Part shown: one piece after another, positions 25,168 to 37,770 of the stretch | How the letters are laid out: the number at the start of each line of letters is the position of its first letter | Position numbering within the stretch: the stretch's first letter is position 1 | Assembly: GCF_004798865.1 (NCBI RefSeq) | Contig: NW_025336087.1 | Coordinates: forward strand, 52,499,146-52,563,145 | Source: Varanus komodoensis | Taxonomy: Eukaryota; Chordata; Lepidosauria; Squamata; Varanidae | Direction of reading: 5' to 3' | Length of the DNA stretch: 64,000 nt | Notes under the pieces: generated by a model | What the model saw: only the letters and a program-made list of their open reading frames with translations | Told to the model about the DNA's origin: nothing | The model's database searches: none | Translations under genes and position numbers: made by a program

Positions 25168-27065
25168 CTCTCTTACTAACTAGAGTGCCACTGACAGTTG
25201 CGATTTTGCACCACTCTCGGAGGTATCCATGCTGCTTCTGCCATCTCTTATGTGTGAGCAACAGGGAGAAAAGGAGCTGAGCAACAGTGGAAGCTGCCCA
25301 GACTGCTTACACACTGCTGTGGGTTTCCCCATGCTACCCTTCTGGTTTATCAAAGGGAAAGTGTTACAAGCTAATTTGAATAAATCTAGCACAGAGCCAT
25401 AGATAAATTTATTTTTGGACTTTCTGATGGAAAAAAGAGAGGAAACAATCACTGCAGGATTGTTTGCTCCCATAGATACCACACCATCACTCATCATGAG
25501 CAAAGATAAGCCAGAGTTTTACTTCAGAGCAGGGAACCTACTTCCCTGTAGACACAGTTTGAACAATCTGCTAATATGATACTAGCAAATGGATGGGAAT
25601 TGTTTTGCTTTTTGATAAATCACAGGAAGACAGGGAATGTAGCTGAAAACCCACCATTTTTCTTTTTTTACTTCTTCCTCTCATTTCCTTTGGTCATAAT
25701 TCTTCAAGCTGATCTTTCCCAAACCACTTTGGAAGAAAGAAGAAGGTACTCTGACCTGAAGGAAACTGGGATAGTTTTTCTCCTTTGCCTTCTGTGCATC
25801 AAGCCTTTTGTTGTTCTCTTACCATGTATGAATTTTTAGGAATTATATATGGACAGAGATAGATGTGTATCTGACTCTAGCAATAAACATGTTATCCTGT
25901 TGATGCTGGTTATAAATCTGCCCCCAAGAAGCCACATGTATAGCCTGCCGTGTTAGTGTTGTCTTTGATTAAAAATACTGTGAAGGATAAGTCAAGGATC
26001 ATTCCTAAGTATAAAGGGTCCATAAACTGAAAGCCGCTCCTTTCCTCATGCACTAGAGTCAAGTCCCTCCCACACCACCAGAGGAATAAGGATCTTCTGA
26101 CTGATGGTGGGCAGTTGGAGGATAGATTCCGCTGCAGATTCTTGCACTTCTTTCTCACTCTGGCATGCCACAGAGGTGTCCTGAAACCAGTGCCTGTTTT
26201 GCGGGTACCAGCTTGGAAACATCTCTTTGCCATACCTGAGCAAAAAAAGGGGGAACCAGGCCTGCATCCTCCTCATCACTGCTACCTAGAGGATGCTTGC
26301 TCCTCTTGCAGCTTTCAGTTTATGGACAACCCAGCTGTTTCTCACCCTTCCTGCTCATGTGCTCATTGTGGGGGGCACAGCTCCTTTCTGTAGTGATCCC
26401 CGGTTGATCCCCCCACTGGCTCAGCATGGATTGAGCACCCCTGGTCCTGCTTGAGTGGTCCTCTCTGGGGCAGGAGCGGACAGCTCCTTGTCCTATTTGC
26501 TGCACTTGATGACTTGGGCCCTCTTTGCACAGCAGAGGCTTCTTAGAGCTGCAGCAAACCAAACTCAGCTCGTGTTTGCAGCTATCAAATTGAGGAGCCT
26601 CCTTCTTCTGCATGGTGCCTTCTGGGACTGCAAGGGAAGAAAATGGTGGACAAGAACAGAATCACCACAAGCCTGATTGTCCTCCAGGCACATCCGCACA
26701 AAAAACTCCATGGTGGAAACTACGCAGGGTTGCTTGGTGTGATGTGTGAACCCACCTACTCGCTCAACAATTTTTTAAAAAGCGATACTTATTTTTCAAC
26801 GCTACATTCACAGTCTAGGTCTAAGGACTCATCGGTCACATCAGGGCTCACCAAACCACGAGGTGGAGGCTGATGCTGCCAAAGAGCAGCTGTGAGTGGA
26901 AGAGGAAGTGGCACAGCAGAGACGGTCCTTGGCACAAGTGGCTGAGGCTGATGGGGAGAAATGCACTCCCAGGATATTCCATGTAGGAACTGCCCTCGGT
27001 CGCAAGTGAACGGGAGGTGCCTACGGGGTTCACAACTAGAAACCCATTTTCCTTGGTTTGTGGCA
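25168..27065. other. GC-richer non-coding stretch, no identified gene
   Basis: Several open frames of 70-110 codons overlap on both strands between 25900 and 27060, none with a recognised domain. The stretch is richer in GC than its surroundings and ends exactly at the DNA element starting at 27066. It may be part of a larger decayed mobile element, but I cannot support that. Confidence 0.4.
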
Positions 27066-27930
27066 GGGTGCATTTGATTTAAATCAAATCAATTTATCTC
27101 ACTAGTCAGTAAGACTATATTTAAATCATGGTTTCTACACAATTTGCATGCGTGGATGCCTATCATATGTAGATGAACTTCTTTAATATTCCCAAATTGG
27201 GTCTTACGGTCTGCTGCCATTACAGGTTTTCTCCTCCAGGGAAAGAATCATATGATAAACCTCGGGCTATACACAAAAGGATCCAAACACTTGTGGAGTA
27301 GTCTGCTCACAAGGGTCCACTTTCATTTTTCCTGCTGGCCCCTCCCTCCTTACACTTTGCGTATTGTGCAGATCTATTCCATCCTCAGCAATCATTTTCT
27401 AGTCATTGAATTTTTTGAAACTTAGCACTTAAGAAAGGGTTGATTCTATGTACATAGATTTGCAAAGGAACAATGGGATTAAGGTCTTTTTTTCAACACT
27501 GATAATTTTATAACATTTTTGCTGTGAAGAAGAGGCATATGCTCTCTGCAGACACAAATTCAATTTTGAGAACTGTAAAACCAAGCATCTGTGATAATAT
27601 ATTCTACATAGAAAAGTTGCCCAGTAATTTTACAGAAACCTCTGGAAGAGCATGGCATTGTGAATGGATTAATGGTACTCATTAACCAAAAAATTTAAAC
27701 ATTGCACAAATATACACCCTTATGCTACATAATTAAAAACTAATCCTTATTTCATGATGAATAAACGTTTGGACTATAATGTATCTTAAATGAAAAACTA
27801 TGTTTAGATAAAGTTTTCCCCAAAAATATTTTATTTTAAAAAATCTTTTTTAAATATCCAATTTAAATTTTAAGAATTCCATTAAAAATTGAAAACCATG
27901 CTTTAAAAAATCATTCATTTTTATTCACCT
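27066..27930. mobile_element. TTTAAATC-ended DNA element, copy 2 (both ends present)
   Basis: Left end GGTGCATTTGATTTAAATCA; right end reads inward on the other strand as GGTGAATAAAAATGAATGAT, so the termini share GGTG and an AT-rich inverted repeat. The first 500 bases match copy 1 at 12344-12866. Right-hand part holds repeated AAATTTTAAGAATTCCATT and TTTAAAAAATCATTC phrases. Non-coding. I recall the same element type from turtles and other reptiles, but not its name. Confidence 0.7.
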
Positions 27931-30900
27931 TATTCTGTGGATTCTCTAATTTATTTTGTTTAATTTTCAAGATTGCATTCGTAGGATAGAGGGTTGTCAG
28001 TGGTGGCTTGATCCACCATCCATACTGTAACAATACAACACCGGGTGATTTTTCCAAGTGGGTAGTAAGTCATGCCTTTCATTTTACAATGAAATGAAAG
28101 GCATGATCTTTCTTCATCATAATCATGCCTTTGATTTTCATTATGGCATGCATAAATGAATTGGTTGTGTCCCTTAGCTCATGGGACTAACCGTGAACAA
28201 TCTGTCATAGCACAGGGTAAGGTACAATATAGCCACTGCTCCTTGCAGAACCATCCTGAAGCCCCATTCACCCCTGCAGTGACTCAGACAGCAAGACATT
28301 GGTGGAGGAAGTACAGCTCCCCAGGAACAAACCACATCTGAGACAAGGGTTTCAGATAAACTGCTAGCCCAGTTTATGTCTCCGCAGACAGCTGCAGTGG
28401 AGACCAGCTTATCTGTTTCCTTTCTAGTCGATTCAATTGTTTCCTAGCTGCATCTATTTTGAGAATCAAGACCTTGATTTCTTTCCTCTCTCCACAGGGA
28501 AATCTCATGAGAAGAAGGTTGCAAAGTGGAGAGGGGTATGCAAACAATAGAATGGCAAAACATGCCCAAAGGTAGAACAGAAGCACAAGAGAAGATCGTG
28601 GGTGGAAGACTCCTGCACCTTTGTTTAGTTTTCCTTTTTAATCATTGCGCTTATGATACAGGGCAGGTGCTTCTGCCAAGTAACTGCTGTTATTGTAGTG
28701 CTCCTATTGTACTTGATTTCTTGTCTTACATCTTGCTTTGCAATGCAAATAAAAGTATCCATTTTTATATATGTGCAGTACAAAAAAATTATTGGGGCAA
28801 TCTCCCATTTCTTTTCACCACATGTGCTGAACTGGAGCACTCTTTGGAACAGTATAACATATACATATCAATATATTTGAAAACCCTGAGAACAATCTTA
28901 ATAAAGACTACTCTCATTCTGGGGTGGTCTGCTTTTGTTTCGAGGAACATCCATACTGGGAAGTATGTGCATTTGAAACTGTTCAAAGCCGTACTCTGAA
29001 AATGGTTTTGTGTCAGTGCTTGCCTGCTACTTAGAAGAGTTCTTTGGATGCCTGTGTTGCCTTGAGGGTCTCAGTCTGGATAGTGCCATCCCCTTTGCGT
29101 GGTGGCGAATAGCACAGACTCTCAGGGTGACCCCTGCTTGTTCAGACACTGATCCATCCAGGATTTTGCTCATTAGCTGCTGTAGGATGGCAGCATGGTT
29201 TTCAATCAACCTTCAGTTTTTGTTAGTGGATTCCACCTCCTGATCTGCAAAATCATATTGAGAGAAAACTTTTGTGATCCTTGGCTGTGCAGTGCTTCAC
29301 GATGTGCTAAGCCATATAATTCCCTGCCTCCCAGTTTTTCCTGTTTCTGGTTGAGGCCATTTTTGTTGCTGAGACCAGCATTGTCTTCCACTTTGGAATA
29401 CTTGGGTCTGTAGAAGGAAGGATAAGATTGCAATTCCACAGGGTATTCATTGACTGTTTAATAGCCCTGACATGCCAGATGTGATTCAACTCACATCCCA
29501 TTAGGCAGACATTTTTCTTGGGAACAGGAGAAATATCTAAGTAGATTGGATTTCTGAGACAGTGTCTTCATGCTGCATCAAATCCATGCTCAAGAATCAC
29601 AAATGAATGCTGCAGTGACTCTTGACTCTTCTGTTTTCATAGCAATTCTAAAAAGTCAGCAACTGTTATTGTGCTCCAAGGAGAAGAATAAACTATTAGT
29701 GGGGTATTCTTTCACTACCCATTAAAAGTCATTCCATTCCAGAGAATGGCAAATGATGTCCCCATCCCCACGTGCTACCCAGAAATTGACTACTTGAGGT
29801 TTTTTCCATGCCAATTTTGACACAGTGTTCAAATGCCTGCTGTCACATCTGAATTCTTTTCCAGTCTGTGTAACAATCCTTTAGCTTTTCCCAGACTCTG
29901 AAACATGTAAATATGGTCTGATGGTCAAGCCTTATTTCCTGGGTGATTGCCCTGCCTTTTGTTAGACACCTTTATGAAACAGAAAAGAAAAAGCTATACT
30001 CAAAAACCTAAAAGAAAGAATGCACAGGCATTGCTCATATAAAAAGGCTATTTCCTGGAAATGCATAGCAAAACCATCCTCTGAGTATGCACAAAAGAAT
30101 CATGGGTTTCTGAAACCATGTATTCTGAAAGCCAGGAATAATTTTTCACCATAGTTCTGGAGAAACACTGTAGTATGTTTTCAGAACATTATCAACAAGC
30201 AAAAAGCAAGGAAGACTTTTTGTTTGTTTACTCATGATTAAATGTCAGGCTTGCAGAATATATAAAATGCTGTTGAGAAGTTCAGCATTCCAAAGAATAT
30301 AGCTTTGCAATAGCCCTGCTTGTTATTTCCCCACTCACCATTCCAGGTTGCTCTCAGCTACTTCTTCCTAAATATTTCCTCTGCTATTATTTGGGTCAAC
30401 ATCTCCTGCATAATGGGAAAAGAAAACACAATGTAAGAACCAGCAGAACACACATTTAAGGATAAATTTAGCAGTTGCCTATTGCTGCCAAATCTAATTT
30501 AGAAGAAAAGATTATTATAATCACCCAAACAAGTTTCAGCATTTTTTTCCAGAAGAATGATGCTTTAATAGATACATTGTTAGCAACCTTGCAAAGGTTT
30601 CATTTGCAACATAATGCATGGTAAAGATCTTGGAGATAAACACAAATCGATTGAAAAAGAAAGGATTTAGCTATGGAGCATCCTTTCAATCCTGAAAAGT
30701 GGGAGCACAGGCTAATTTTCATGGCTTTCCCAATTCAATAGGCATACCAGAACAATAGAAAGGAAAGTTACCTGCTACTCTGCACAATGCATTCTTCCAC
30801 ATTGATTGTATCTAGGTCTTCCGATACAGGGGCTGTTGGAACAGGGAGAGGTCCACACTCTGTTTATGCCTCAGTTCATATCATCGTTCTAATGCTTGAG

Positions 30901-31344
30901 ATTCTTTTTGGGCAAATTGTGGCATCCCTACTCAGGATACTGTGCAACTATGTACACTAGTGACAAGTGGCTGTGGCATTCCCAGATTCTGTACTGTGTT
31001 TTAACACTCTGCAGTACTGCAGCCTCAGAAATTTGGTTTTCAATCAACATTCAACAGCAGAACTGTTGTGTTCCTGGCTGACTATTTCAAAAGTCACAAT
31101 CTTAACAGAGTCAGTGTTTCAGTGTGTGGAACACTGTCCCAGTACCTTCTGTTCTTGCTAAATATCTACAGCCATTTGTTCCTACAGCCATTTTTACACC
31201 TGTAGGAAAAAACAACAACTGTAAATCATGCTAGGAATGAGTCCTAAAGAGATAGTCCATGTTGGATGCAGTGTAGGCCTTCTACGTCGTGCAGCTATGC
31301 CATAACTACACACACGTGCATTAGCAATACAGTACCCTTACAAC
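27931..31344. other. No firm gene; weak exon-like pieces
   Basis: Contains the hairpin at 28070-28106. A stretch at about 28498-28580 has a good acceptor (CCTCTCTCCACAG) and a donor (AAAG|GTAGAA) and encodes GNLMRRRLQSGEGYANN in the open frame, but its reading phase does not join any other candidate. The opposite strand at 29027-29439 also carries two adjoining open frames without a recognised domain. Confidence 0.4.
28070..28106. repeat. Perfect 15-bp inverted repeat (hairpin)
   Basis: TCATGCCTTTCATTT, a 7-base loop, then its exact reverse complement. A third, inexact copy (ATCATGCCTTTGATTTTCAT) begins about 18 bases further on. Could form a stem-loop in RNA or a cruciform. Confidence 0.85.
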
Positions 31345-32385
31345 AGTAGCCACAACAATGTAATTTCTTTTGACTGGGTAACCTCCCAAATGGACTGTGG
31401 GAATGCTGTGGATGTAATCTATCTAGACTTTAGCAAAGCCTTTGACAAAGTGCCACATGACATCCCGATTAGCAAAAAGCAAGCTAGATAGTACAACCAT
31501 TAGGTGGATCCACAATTGACTGCAAAATCAGCCTCAAAGAGTGCTCACCAATGGCACCTTCTCAAACTGGGAGGGGGTCACAGGTGGGGCGCCAAAAGGT
31601 TCTGTCCTGGGACCAGTGCTCTTATGATTTAGATGAGGAAGTACAAGGAAAGATAATTAAATGTACACAAAGCTGGGTGGAATAGCAAATATCCTAGAAG
31701 ACAGAAAGAAGATCCAGGGTGATCTTAATAAACCTACATGCTGGGCTGAAAGCAACAGAATTAAATTTGGTAGGGACAAATGCCAAGTCCTCCACCTAGG
31801 AAAAAGAAATCAAATTAATTGATAGAAGATGGGGAATATATAGCTCAACGGAACTGCAAACAAGAATCTTAGAGTTTTTGAAGGTCACAAACTAAATATG
31901 TGCCAACAATGTGAAGCAGCTGCAAAAATGGCAAATGGTATTTTAGGCTACATGAACAGAAGCATCACTTCCAAAACATATGAAGTACTAGTTCCACTAT
32001 ATGCTGCACTAGTCAGACCTCACCTGGAGTACTGTGTCCAGTTCTGAGCATCTAGGTTTTGAAATGATACACAGAAGCTAGAAAGCATACAGAGGAGAGC
32101 AACACAGATGATTCAGGAACTGGAGGCAAAGCCTTATGAGGAAAGAGTGAGAGAACTAGGCATATTCAGCCTCAAGAAGAGACAGTGATATGATAACATT
32201 CTACAAGTACCCAAAAGGCTGTCACAGAGAGGAAGGACAAGATCTCATTAATTCCAGAGTGCCTTTCAAAAAGCACCTGGGCAGTCATCTGAAAAGAATG
32301 GTATAAGTGGGGATGCAATAGCAGGGGATTGGACCTGACGGCATTCTGGTCCCTTCCAACACTGCTATTTTATGATTCTAAGGTA
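31345..32385 (+). mobile_element. CR1 LINE, 5' truncated, sense
   Basis: Conceptual reading gives VIYLDFSKAFDKVPHD near 31406, VLGPVL near 31604, CQVLHLGKRN near 31780, LVRPHLEYCVQF near 32011, then ERVQRATQMI-like and LEAKPYEERVRELG, in CR1 order, and ends TTCCAACACTGCTATTTTAT with GATTCTAAGG. It lacks the endonuclease and the first part of the RT, and has internal losses between the RT motifs. Inactive and old. Confidence 0.92.
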
Positions 32386-32554
32386 CAGGATCTTGGGCTG
32401 GGTAATCCTGGGAGCTCAATGCTAAATAGTCATCCCCATAGAAACACTCTGCCTTTAGTGAGGTGATATGATGGGGGCCAGATGTGCGGGTAGATAAACT
32501 GAAACAATCACATCCTGAAATAGTTGCATGTATGAGAATAAATATGTTGGGAAT

Positions 32555-32645
32555 TTATTTATTTATTTATTTAAAACTTTTATAGACTGTCCCATTACTA
32601 GCATCTCCGGACAGTTTACAACAAGCAAAATTTTCAGCTCCTGCC
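32555..32645 (-). repeat. Antisense L2-type tail with (ATTT)n
   Basis: TTTATTTATTTATTTAAAAC then TTTTATAGACTGTCCCATTA and CGGACAGTTTACAACAAGC, the reverse complement of an L2-like tail ending in AAATAAATAAAT. Confidence 0.65.
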
Positions 32646-33872
32646 CTCAACATCTACAGTAAAACATATATTCAGTAAGAGTCTAGACACATCAATCTCT
32701 ACTATGATATAAAACCTACTGAGTTCAAGGTAGCTTATTTTTTTACACTATTTATACAAAGGACATGTGCAGTTCTTTTCTTGTTATCCATTTGCAATTC
32801 TGTGAGTGAGATGGCAGCTTGCACTAGAAAAGCCTACCCTTAAAGCACTTTTACTAGAAAATGTACTAACTCATCACTTGAATTTACTGTTTCCTTGGCA
32901 TAAAAAACAAGTATCCTGAAAATTATATATATATATTTACAATAAGTACTAAATTTTTATTCTTCACCATTGTGGTATATGGTTCAGCACATATGCACAG
33001 GAACAGGGGGATTTCCAAAGAAGGAAAGAAAAAGATGGCTCAGATTATTAAAGAAGCCACCCAGGAGTAATTGCACTATATAACAACTTAAAACAGTGCC
33101 TGACTAACATGAGATGTGGTAAAATTAAAATACATACATGCTATGAAATTGCAATAAGAATTTCTTCTCAAATGTTCTTTGAGAAGAATGTTCTCAAATG
33201 TTCTTAAAAATGTTAATTGTAGGGACTGGGCCTACTAGTCCCAAAATACAGCTTTCCAAGGTGGGTATTTCAGACTCTGAATCTGAACTGGAAGAAGAGG
33301 TAGGCTTGGAATGAGGTGTGAAATGAATGAGTGCTGGTTTGGGGGTAGGAGTATAGTAGGAAGGAATAGAAAGGGAAGAGCATGACTTGATCAATCTAGT
33401 GGTTCAATGTCAGGTCAAACTAGCAAACCAATTGGTAACATCCAGTGTTCTTGCCATCTGTCCCATAAGTAGCACAAACCTCCCTGAGGGTGGAGCCAAC
33501 TCCATTTGGTGGGAAAGGGAGGAGGGGAATTCAGTGTGGAATCAGCTTCTGATATGGGCAGAAGGAAACATATGATTAGTGGGCTCATTAACTTGATGGA
33601 TGCCTCTTGCTAACAACCTTTATATTAAACACTTCATATCACAAAGGCATTCTCATCTACCTAGCAGCTAAAAAAGTAAATGCAAAATGACCAGTCGTTG
33701 TAGGTACAGAGGGAGACTAATTCTATAAAATAAATAAAAAAGAACCCTGAGAGAGAACAAGATTAATTGCAAAGGTATAAGATATTGCAGTGCTTCTTAG
33801 TTAACACTCAACAAGCCCAATGGTGTGGTGCAAGGTGATGTTAACAGTCACATACTTGCCTTCTTCTGATAG
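32646..33872. other. No gene seen
   Basis: AT-rich. A local direct duplication of TCTCAAATGTTCTT lies near 33165-33205. Otherwise nothing recognisable. Confidence 0.6.
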
Positions 33873-33981
33873 AAAGCTGATAAGATTGTGGAGATACGCA
33901 CTGATCTGTATATACAAAATACAGCTGCAACAAGAAAGAACTCTTTGTTAGAGCTCCTGCAACCTCCTATGAAAAGCTCAG
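33873..33981 (+). CDS. Candidate internal exon, unidentified plus-strand gene
   Basis: A 109-base stretch is bounded by a fair acceptor (TTGCCTTCTTCTGATAG) and a donor (CTCAG|GTAAAA). It is open in phase 0 and reads KADKIVEIRTDLYIQNTAAT, then a helical RKNSLLELLQ segment; it leaves in phase 1. The composition (charged, helical) is protein-like, but I do not recognise it. Phase 1 exit fits the candidate exon at 40697. It could be an exon of a gene between BRD10 and the IL33-like gene, or chance. Confidence 0.3.
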
Positions 33982-35189
33982 GTAAAAATGGTGGAACACT
34001 CTTTTCTACAGCACACTTTGATGCCAGGAAGGATTTCCAGTGCCCCTTAAGCACAGTTTATTATCTCTCTTTGAAAATGTTTAACCATACTCTTGCCGGT
34101 GGCAATGGCAACAACAGGTGAGCACCTACCTACCTAAGTGCTCACACCACAACTGAAGCACATGAATGCGAAAAGGTGGGATAAAACTGGTCATGAAAAT
34201 TCTGGAATAAAAGGACAGGAAAACCATGATAAAAGCAGAATGCAAGCAGTCATGTACCTCAGGAGTTATTCAAGGATTACATTATTGCAGTAAAAGCTTC
34301 ATGTAGATCTTCCTAAGGTACTATGCTGCTGAGAAAGGGCTTAGTCTGGAAAGGCAGCCTAAAAAGGCTTAAAATAAACAATACAAGGTTGTTTACAGCT
34401 GCTGAGCCTTTTTAAAGTGTTTGTTTTGACTTTTAAAGCCCTGACTTTTAGAGGTGTCGGGAGCGAGAAGGAAGGCCTCTGGTTTCATTTTATTAGACTG
34501 TGTAACAGTAGTAATTGTGTTAGAAGTTCTGATGCTGATGTCTGTTGCTTTCAGGAACTTTGGCTGCTTAGATTATACCACTGATTTGTAGAACTGTATT
34601 TAGACTTCCACACCCCCAAGTTTGATTCAAAAAGCTTACGATATTAGGTATTTGTTTGAAGTATGTTTTCCATGGTTTTCAACCAAAGAAGCTCTCAACA
34701 TCTCTTACAGAGATTTAAAAAATGATCAGGATTAGAAATAAAATGCAAAGTATTACCAAAAATGACTCACGTCTAATACACCAACCAATTACATTGGTAA
34801 AAATTAAAAACATCTGGATTTCTCTTTCACAAAACCACAAGATTTTGCTCCAAAGCAATCTACTCCATTGTTTCAGCCGACTGGAATTGAATCTCTTTGT
34901 GCAACTGTGAGTTTGCAAGTTAGTTAAAAATAAAATGGCCCTTTTACTGGAATGACATTGGGATCAATAATTGGAACACATTGTGATGAGGAGTTATGTG
35001 TGAACTCTTCCCAGTATCCAGCTCAGAGTTTATTGTCAATTTTTATTGTGCAATGCAAAAACAACCAAACTGTACCCTAAGAAAAGAAGCAAATAAGAAA
35101 TAGAATATTTTAATAATATTTAAGTGATGAAAGAGATACATAGCACTGGTTGCATGTATTAGATATCTCTATATGCATACATAAGAAAA
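33982..35189. other. No gene seen
   Basis: AT-rich sequence without a recognisable repeat or exon. Confidence 0.55.
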
Positions 35190-35815
35190 CATACCTTCTT
35201 TATTAAAATAGTTCCATGTACACTTGGTCAAAGGCATCCCAAACAGCCTCTATTTCTCCATTTGTAGATGATGCCTAAAAGTCACCGATTCCAAAATCAT
35301 GTCACAAGCCACATTTCCTCCCTTCAACAATCACCAGCCTCCCTGTTTCCTAACAAAACTCTTTTCATTGTTTCTGCATCTAAATCATCCGATCAAGTCT
35401 CTGGGCATGCACAAAGCAGTTTGTTGCCTCCATTCCAGCAATCACTTCCCCAAACCCTCCTGATGGGCACGCTTGTGTCCCAACCCTTGGGAAGGGGCGC
35501 TGTGGAAGCGAATGCACCTTTTTCCCACATGCTTCTCATCCAGTTGGGTGGATGCTGCCTGACGAGGGGGACTAGCTCTGAGGCTCTCAACAGCCCCTTC
35601 TGCTTCCTAGATCTCCATACTGTTCCCAGGTCTGCCAGGCCCACATCCGCTTCCCCCAGTTGTGTCCCAGGACTTTGAACATTGTGTGCTCCTCAGTCTC
35701 ACTGTAATATTCATCTTTGGAATCTGAATCAGCAAAAGTTTCTGTGGGAGTGCTTGCCAATCCTGCCATCCCGCTTGCTTCCAACAAATCAAATGTTTCA
35801 CTAAAGTCCTCCACC
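35190..35815 (-). repeat. Unclassified dispersed repeat Z, copy 1 (coding-like end)
   Basis: On the minus strand an acidic/serine-rich reading (TETFADSDSKDEYYSETEEH, then WAWQTWEQYGDLGSRR) is followed by a segment with CTGCTTTGTGCATGCCCAGA, and ends near an AATAAAG at 35203-35197. The CATGCACAAAGCAGTT block recurs at 60368-60445. The layout suggests the 3' end of a retroelement; the family is not identified. It is a decayed relic. Confidence 0.4.
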
Positions 35816-36180
35816 CATTATGTTACTACAGGTAGCTGTTTATCCTTTCAGTGATGTAATATATTAGTAAACTTTTGTATTAGCTTCCAAAAATCGGAGA
35901 GAATTTTTTTAAAGTGCATGTTTAGATATTAAAGAACATTCCATTAAAAGATTTATTAGAATTATTACATCATCCCCAAAAGAAACTGCTGTTGGGCACA
36001 GCCAAAATATATGGGAAGGAAAAACATTAGCAGTATTCTCCTTCCAAGAATTGGCTGGTTTAATTAAACCTTTATGGAAGAGACACTGTGGCATTCAATA
36101 TACTCAAAACATCATTTTTGATGAATTGTTACCTGTGATCCATAATCCCTTGTGAAACAAATAATAGTGAAGCACTCCAT
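35816..36180 (-). mobile_element. L1-clade LINE ORF2 C-terminal fragment, antisense
   Basis: Minus-strand reading CLFHKGLIKPANSWKENTA then FPSHIFWLCPTAVSF resembles the cysteine-tryptophan end of L1 ORF2 (family: 'HIFWxCP.v..fW'). 57560-57960 holds a related stretch, including ACTCAAAACATCATTTTT in both. Heavily mutated. Confidence 0.6.
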
Positions 36181-37669
36181 TGGTGGCATAATATATATGC
36201 ATATGTCTGTTTTAAACAAATGTTGTTAGTGCCTGGATTATGAACATCCAGGTTGTGAACAACCCATACTTATGAATGAGCGAACCTGGAAGTCTTGCCT
36301 CATCCTCAAGTGGCAAGCAGATGCCTGCAGGCACTGGCTGGCAAGGATCAGAAGGAAGCGTACAATAGGAAGGGAGGAAGTGAAGGAAGGAGAGGGAGGA
36401 AGGAGGACAAAGCAGCACTAGCAAGCAGCAAGGTCAGAACTAGAAAACCACTCCTGCGGTAATGCCTCTACTGCAGCAGCCCAATCAAACCCTGATTCTC
36501 CAGCACCAGTCCTATCTCCATCACCCTCCAGTTAATGTTAGGCTTAATGTTGGTTCAAGAAGTGTTAACCTTTTAATATTCTTTCTACTACTTTTTATAT
36601 CTTTCTATCTAAACTGTTTTAGCAATGGTTTTGTGTATGTACAATACAATACAGCAATACATGCATACAGATTTGCCCCCCTTCAGTACCTGTAGTAACT
36701 TTATTGTTACTGTATTATTATCATTATTCAAATGCTGTATTGTGTTTAATATGTATTAGTATATATGGAAGTGTTTCTTAAGTGTTTTATATGCTTTTTA
36801 GATACATGATCTGATTTACATACAAATTCAACTTGAGGATGTTCTCAGGAATGGAATTCGTCTACAAGCTGGGGACTACCTGTCTCCACTGACTTTTTGT
36901 ACAGAACCCAGTCTACCTTGTCCTACAGTGGAATGACTTTTGTCCTCTTCCTATTGACACTTTCCAGAGTTCTTTGATCTCTATGCTCAACTGTTTCCCC
37001 CAAATTAGATTATTAGCTGCTCACAGACAGTTGAGCAACAGATTTACTTTCTTTGTAATGCATTTAGAGACTCCTTGGGACTAATTAACAGCAGACTATA
37101 AGTTGAATAAATAAATAAAAGCCAGCTAACGGGAGTTAATGATTAGGAACTCCCTGCCTTAAAAATGCCTACTTGCTTTCTTCCAACATTCTCACTCAAC
37201 AAAAACGCAGCAGCTCTAAAACAAGGCAACAACCAAAAAAAGCCGGATGAGGCTTTTAAGGTAATCCTGCCTCATTCTGTGATTTAAGTGATGCTGCCAT
37301 AAAGGCCTTATCTGGAAGCACTCTTTCAAGGGGCTAGCAGGCAATAGTGGGTGCTCCTCCTAAATTTTTATTCCTCCTAATCCTCCTAAAATTTTATTCC
37401 TTCTAATCCTCCTAATAATTTTATTATTACTGGAACTATTCCAATTCTCCCCCCCCCCCATATCCATATTTCAACTCTTGGTTGCTTTTGTCCATAAAGT
37501 GCCTTCAGCTTATGTGTCACCCCATATCACTGAGCAGACAGACATGTTAGGGCCTGGCTTCCATTGGAAACAGAATTTTCTGGAGACCAAACATCATTTT
37601 GCAATTATGCAAACTCCATGCAAAATTATGCAAATTGTGCAAAGATGTGGAGATACACAGTTTCAGCCA
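36181..37669. other. No gene seen; L2-type tail near the right end
   Basis: Mixed sequence with a purine-rich block near 36370-36415 and a TGAATAAATAAATAAA tail near 37106-37121 of the L2 type. A C-run lies near 37450. Confidence 0.5.
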
Positions 37670-37770
37670 GATTTCCCAACCTGGTGTCCTTCAGATTCAT
37701 TCGCTTCTAGCTCCTGTAGTGGACTGCATCTTCCAATGACCATACTTGGTGGGATTCATGGGATTTAGGG
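37670..37770. repeat. Short palindromic DNA-transposon relic
   Basis: TTTCCCAACCTGGTGTCCTT, GTAGTGGACTGCATCTTCCA and GGGATTCATGGGATTTAGGG. Same general family as 11000-11150, left half better preserved. Confidence 0.5.

Noticed and set aside
28374-28586. Minus-strand open frame with a KIDAARKQLNRLE helix
   Set aside because: Faintly L1-like but too short and without other L1 motifs next to it.
29027-29439. Two adjoining minus-strand open frames
   Set aside because: No recognised domain and no splice sites; probably an unrecognised decayed repeat or chance.
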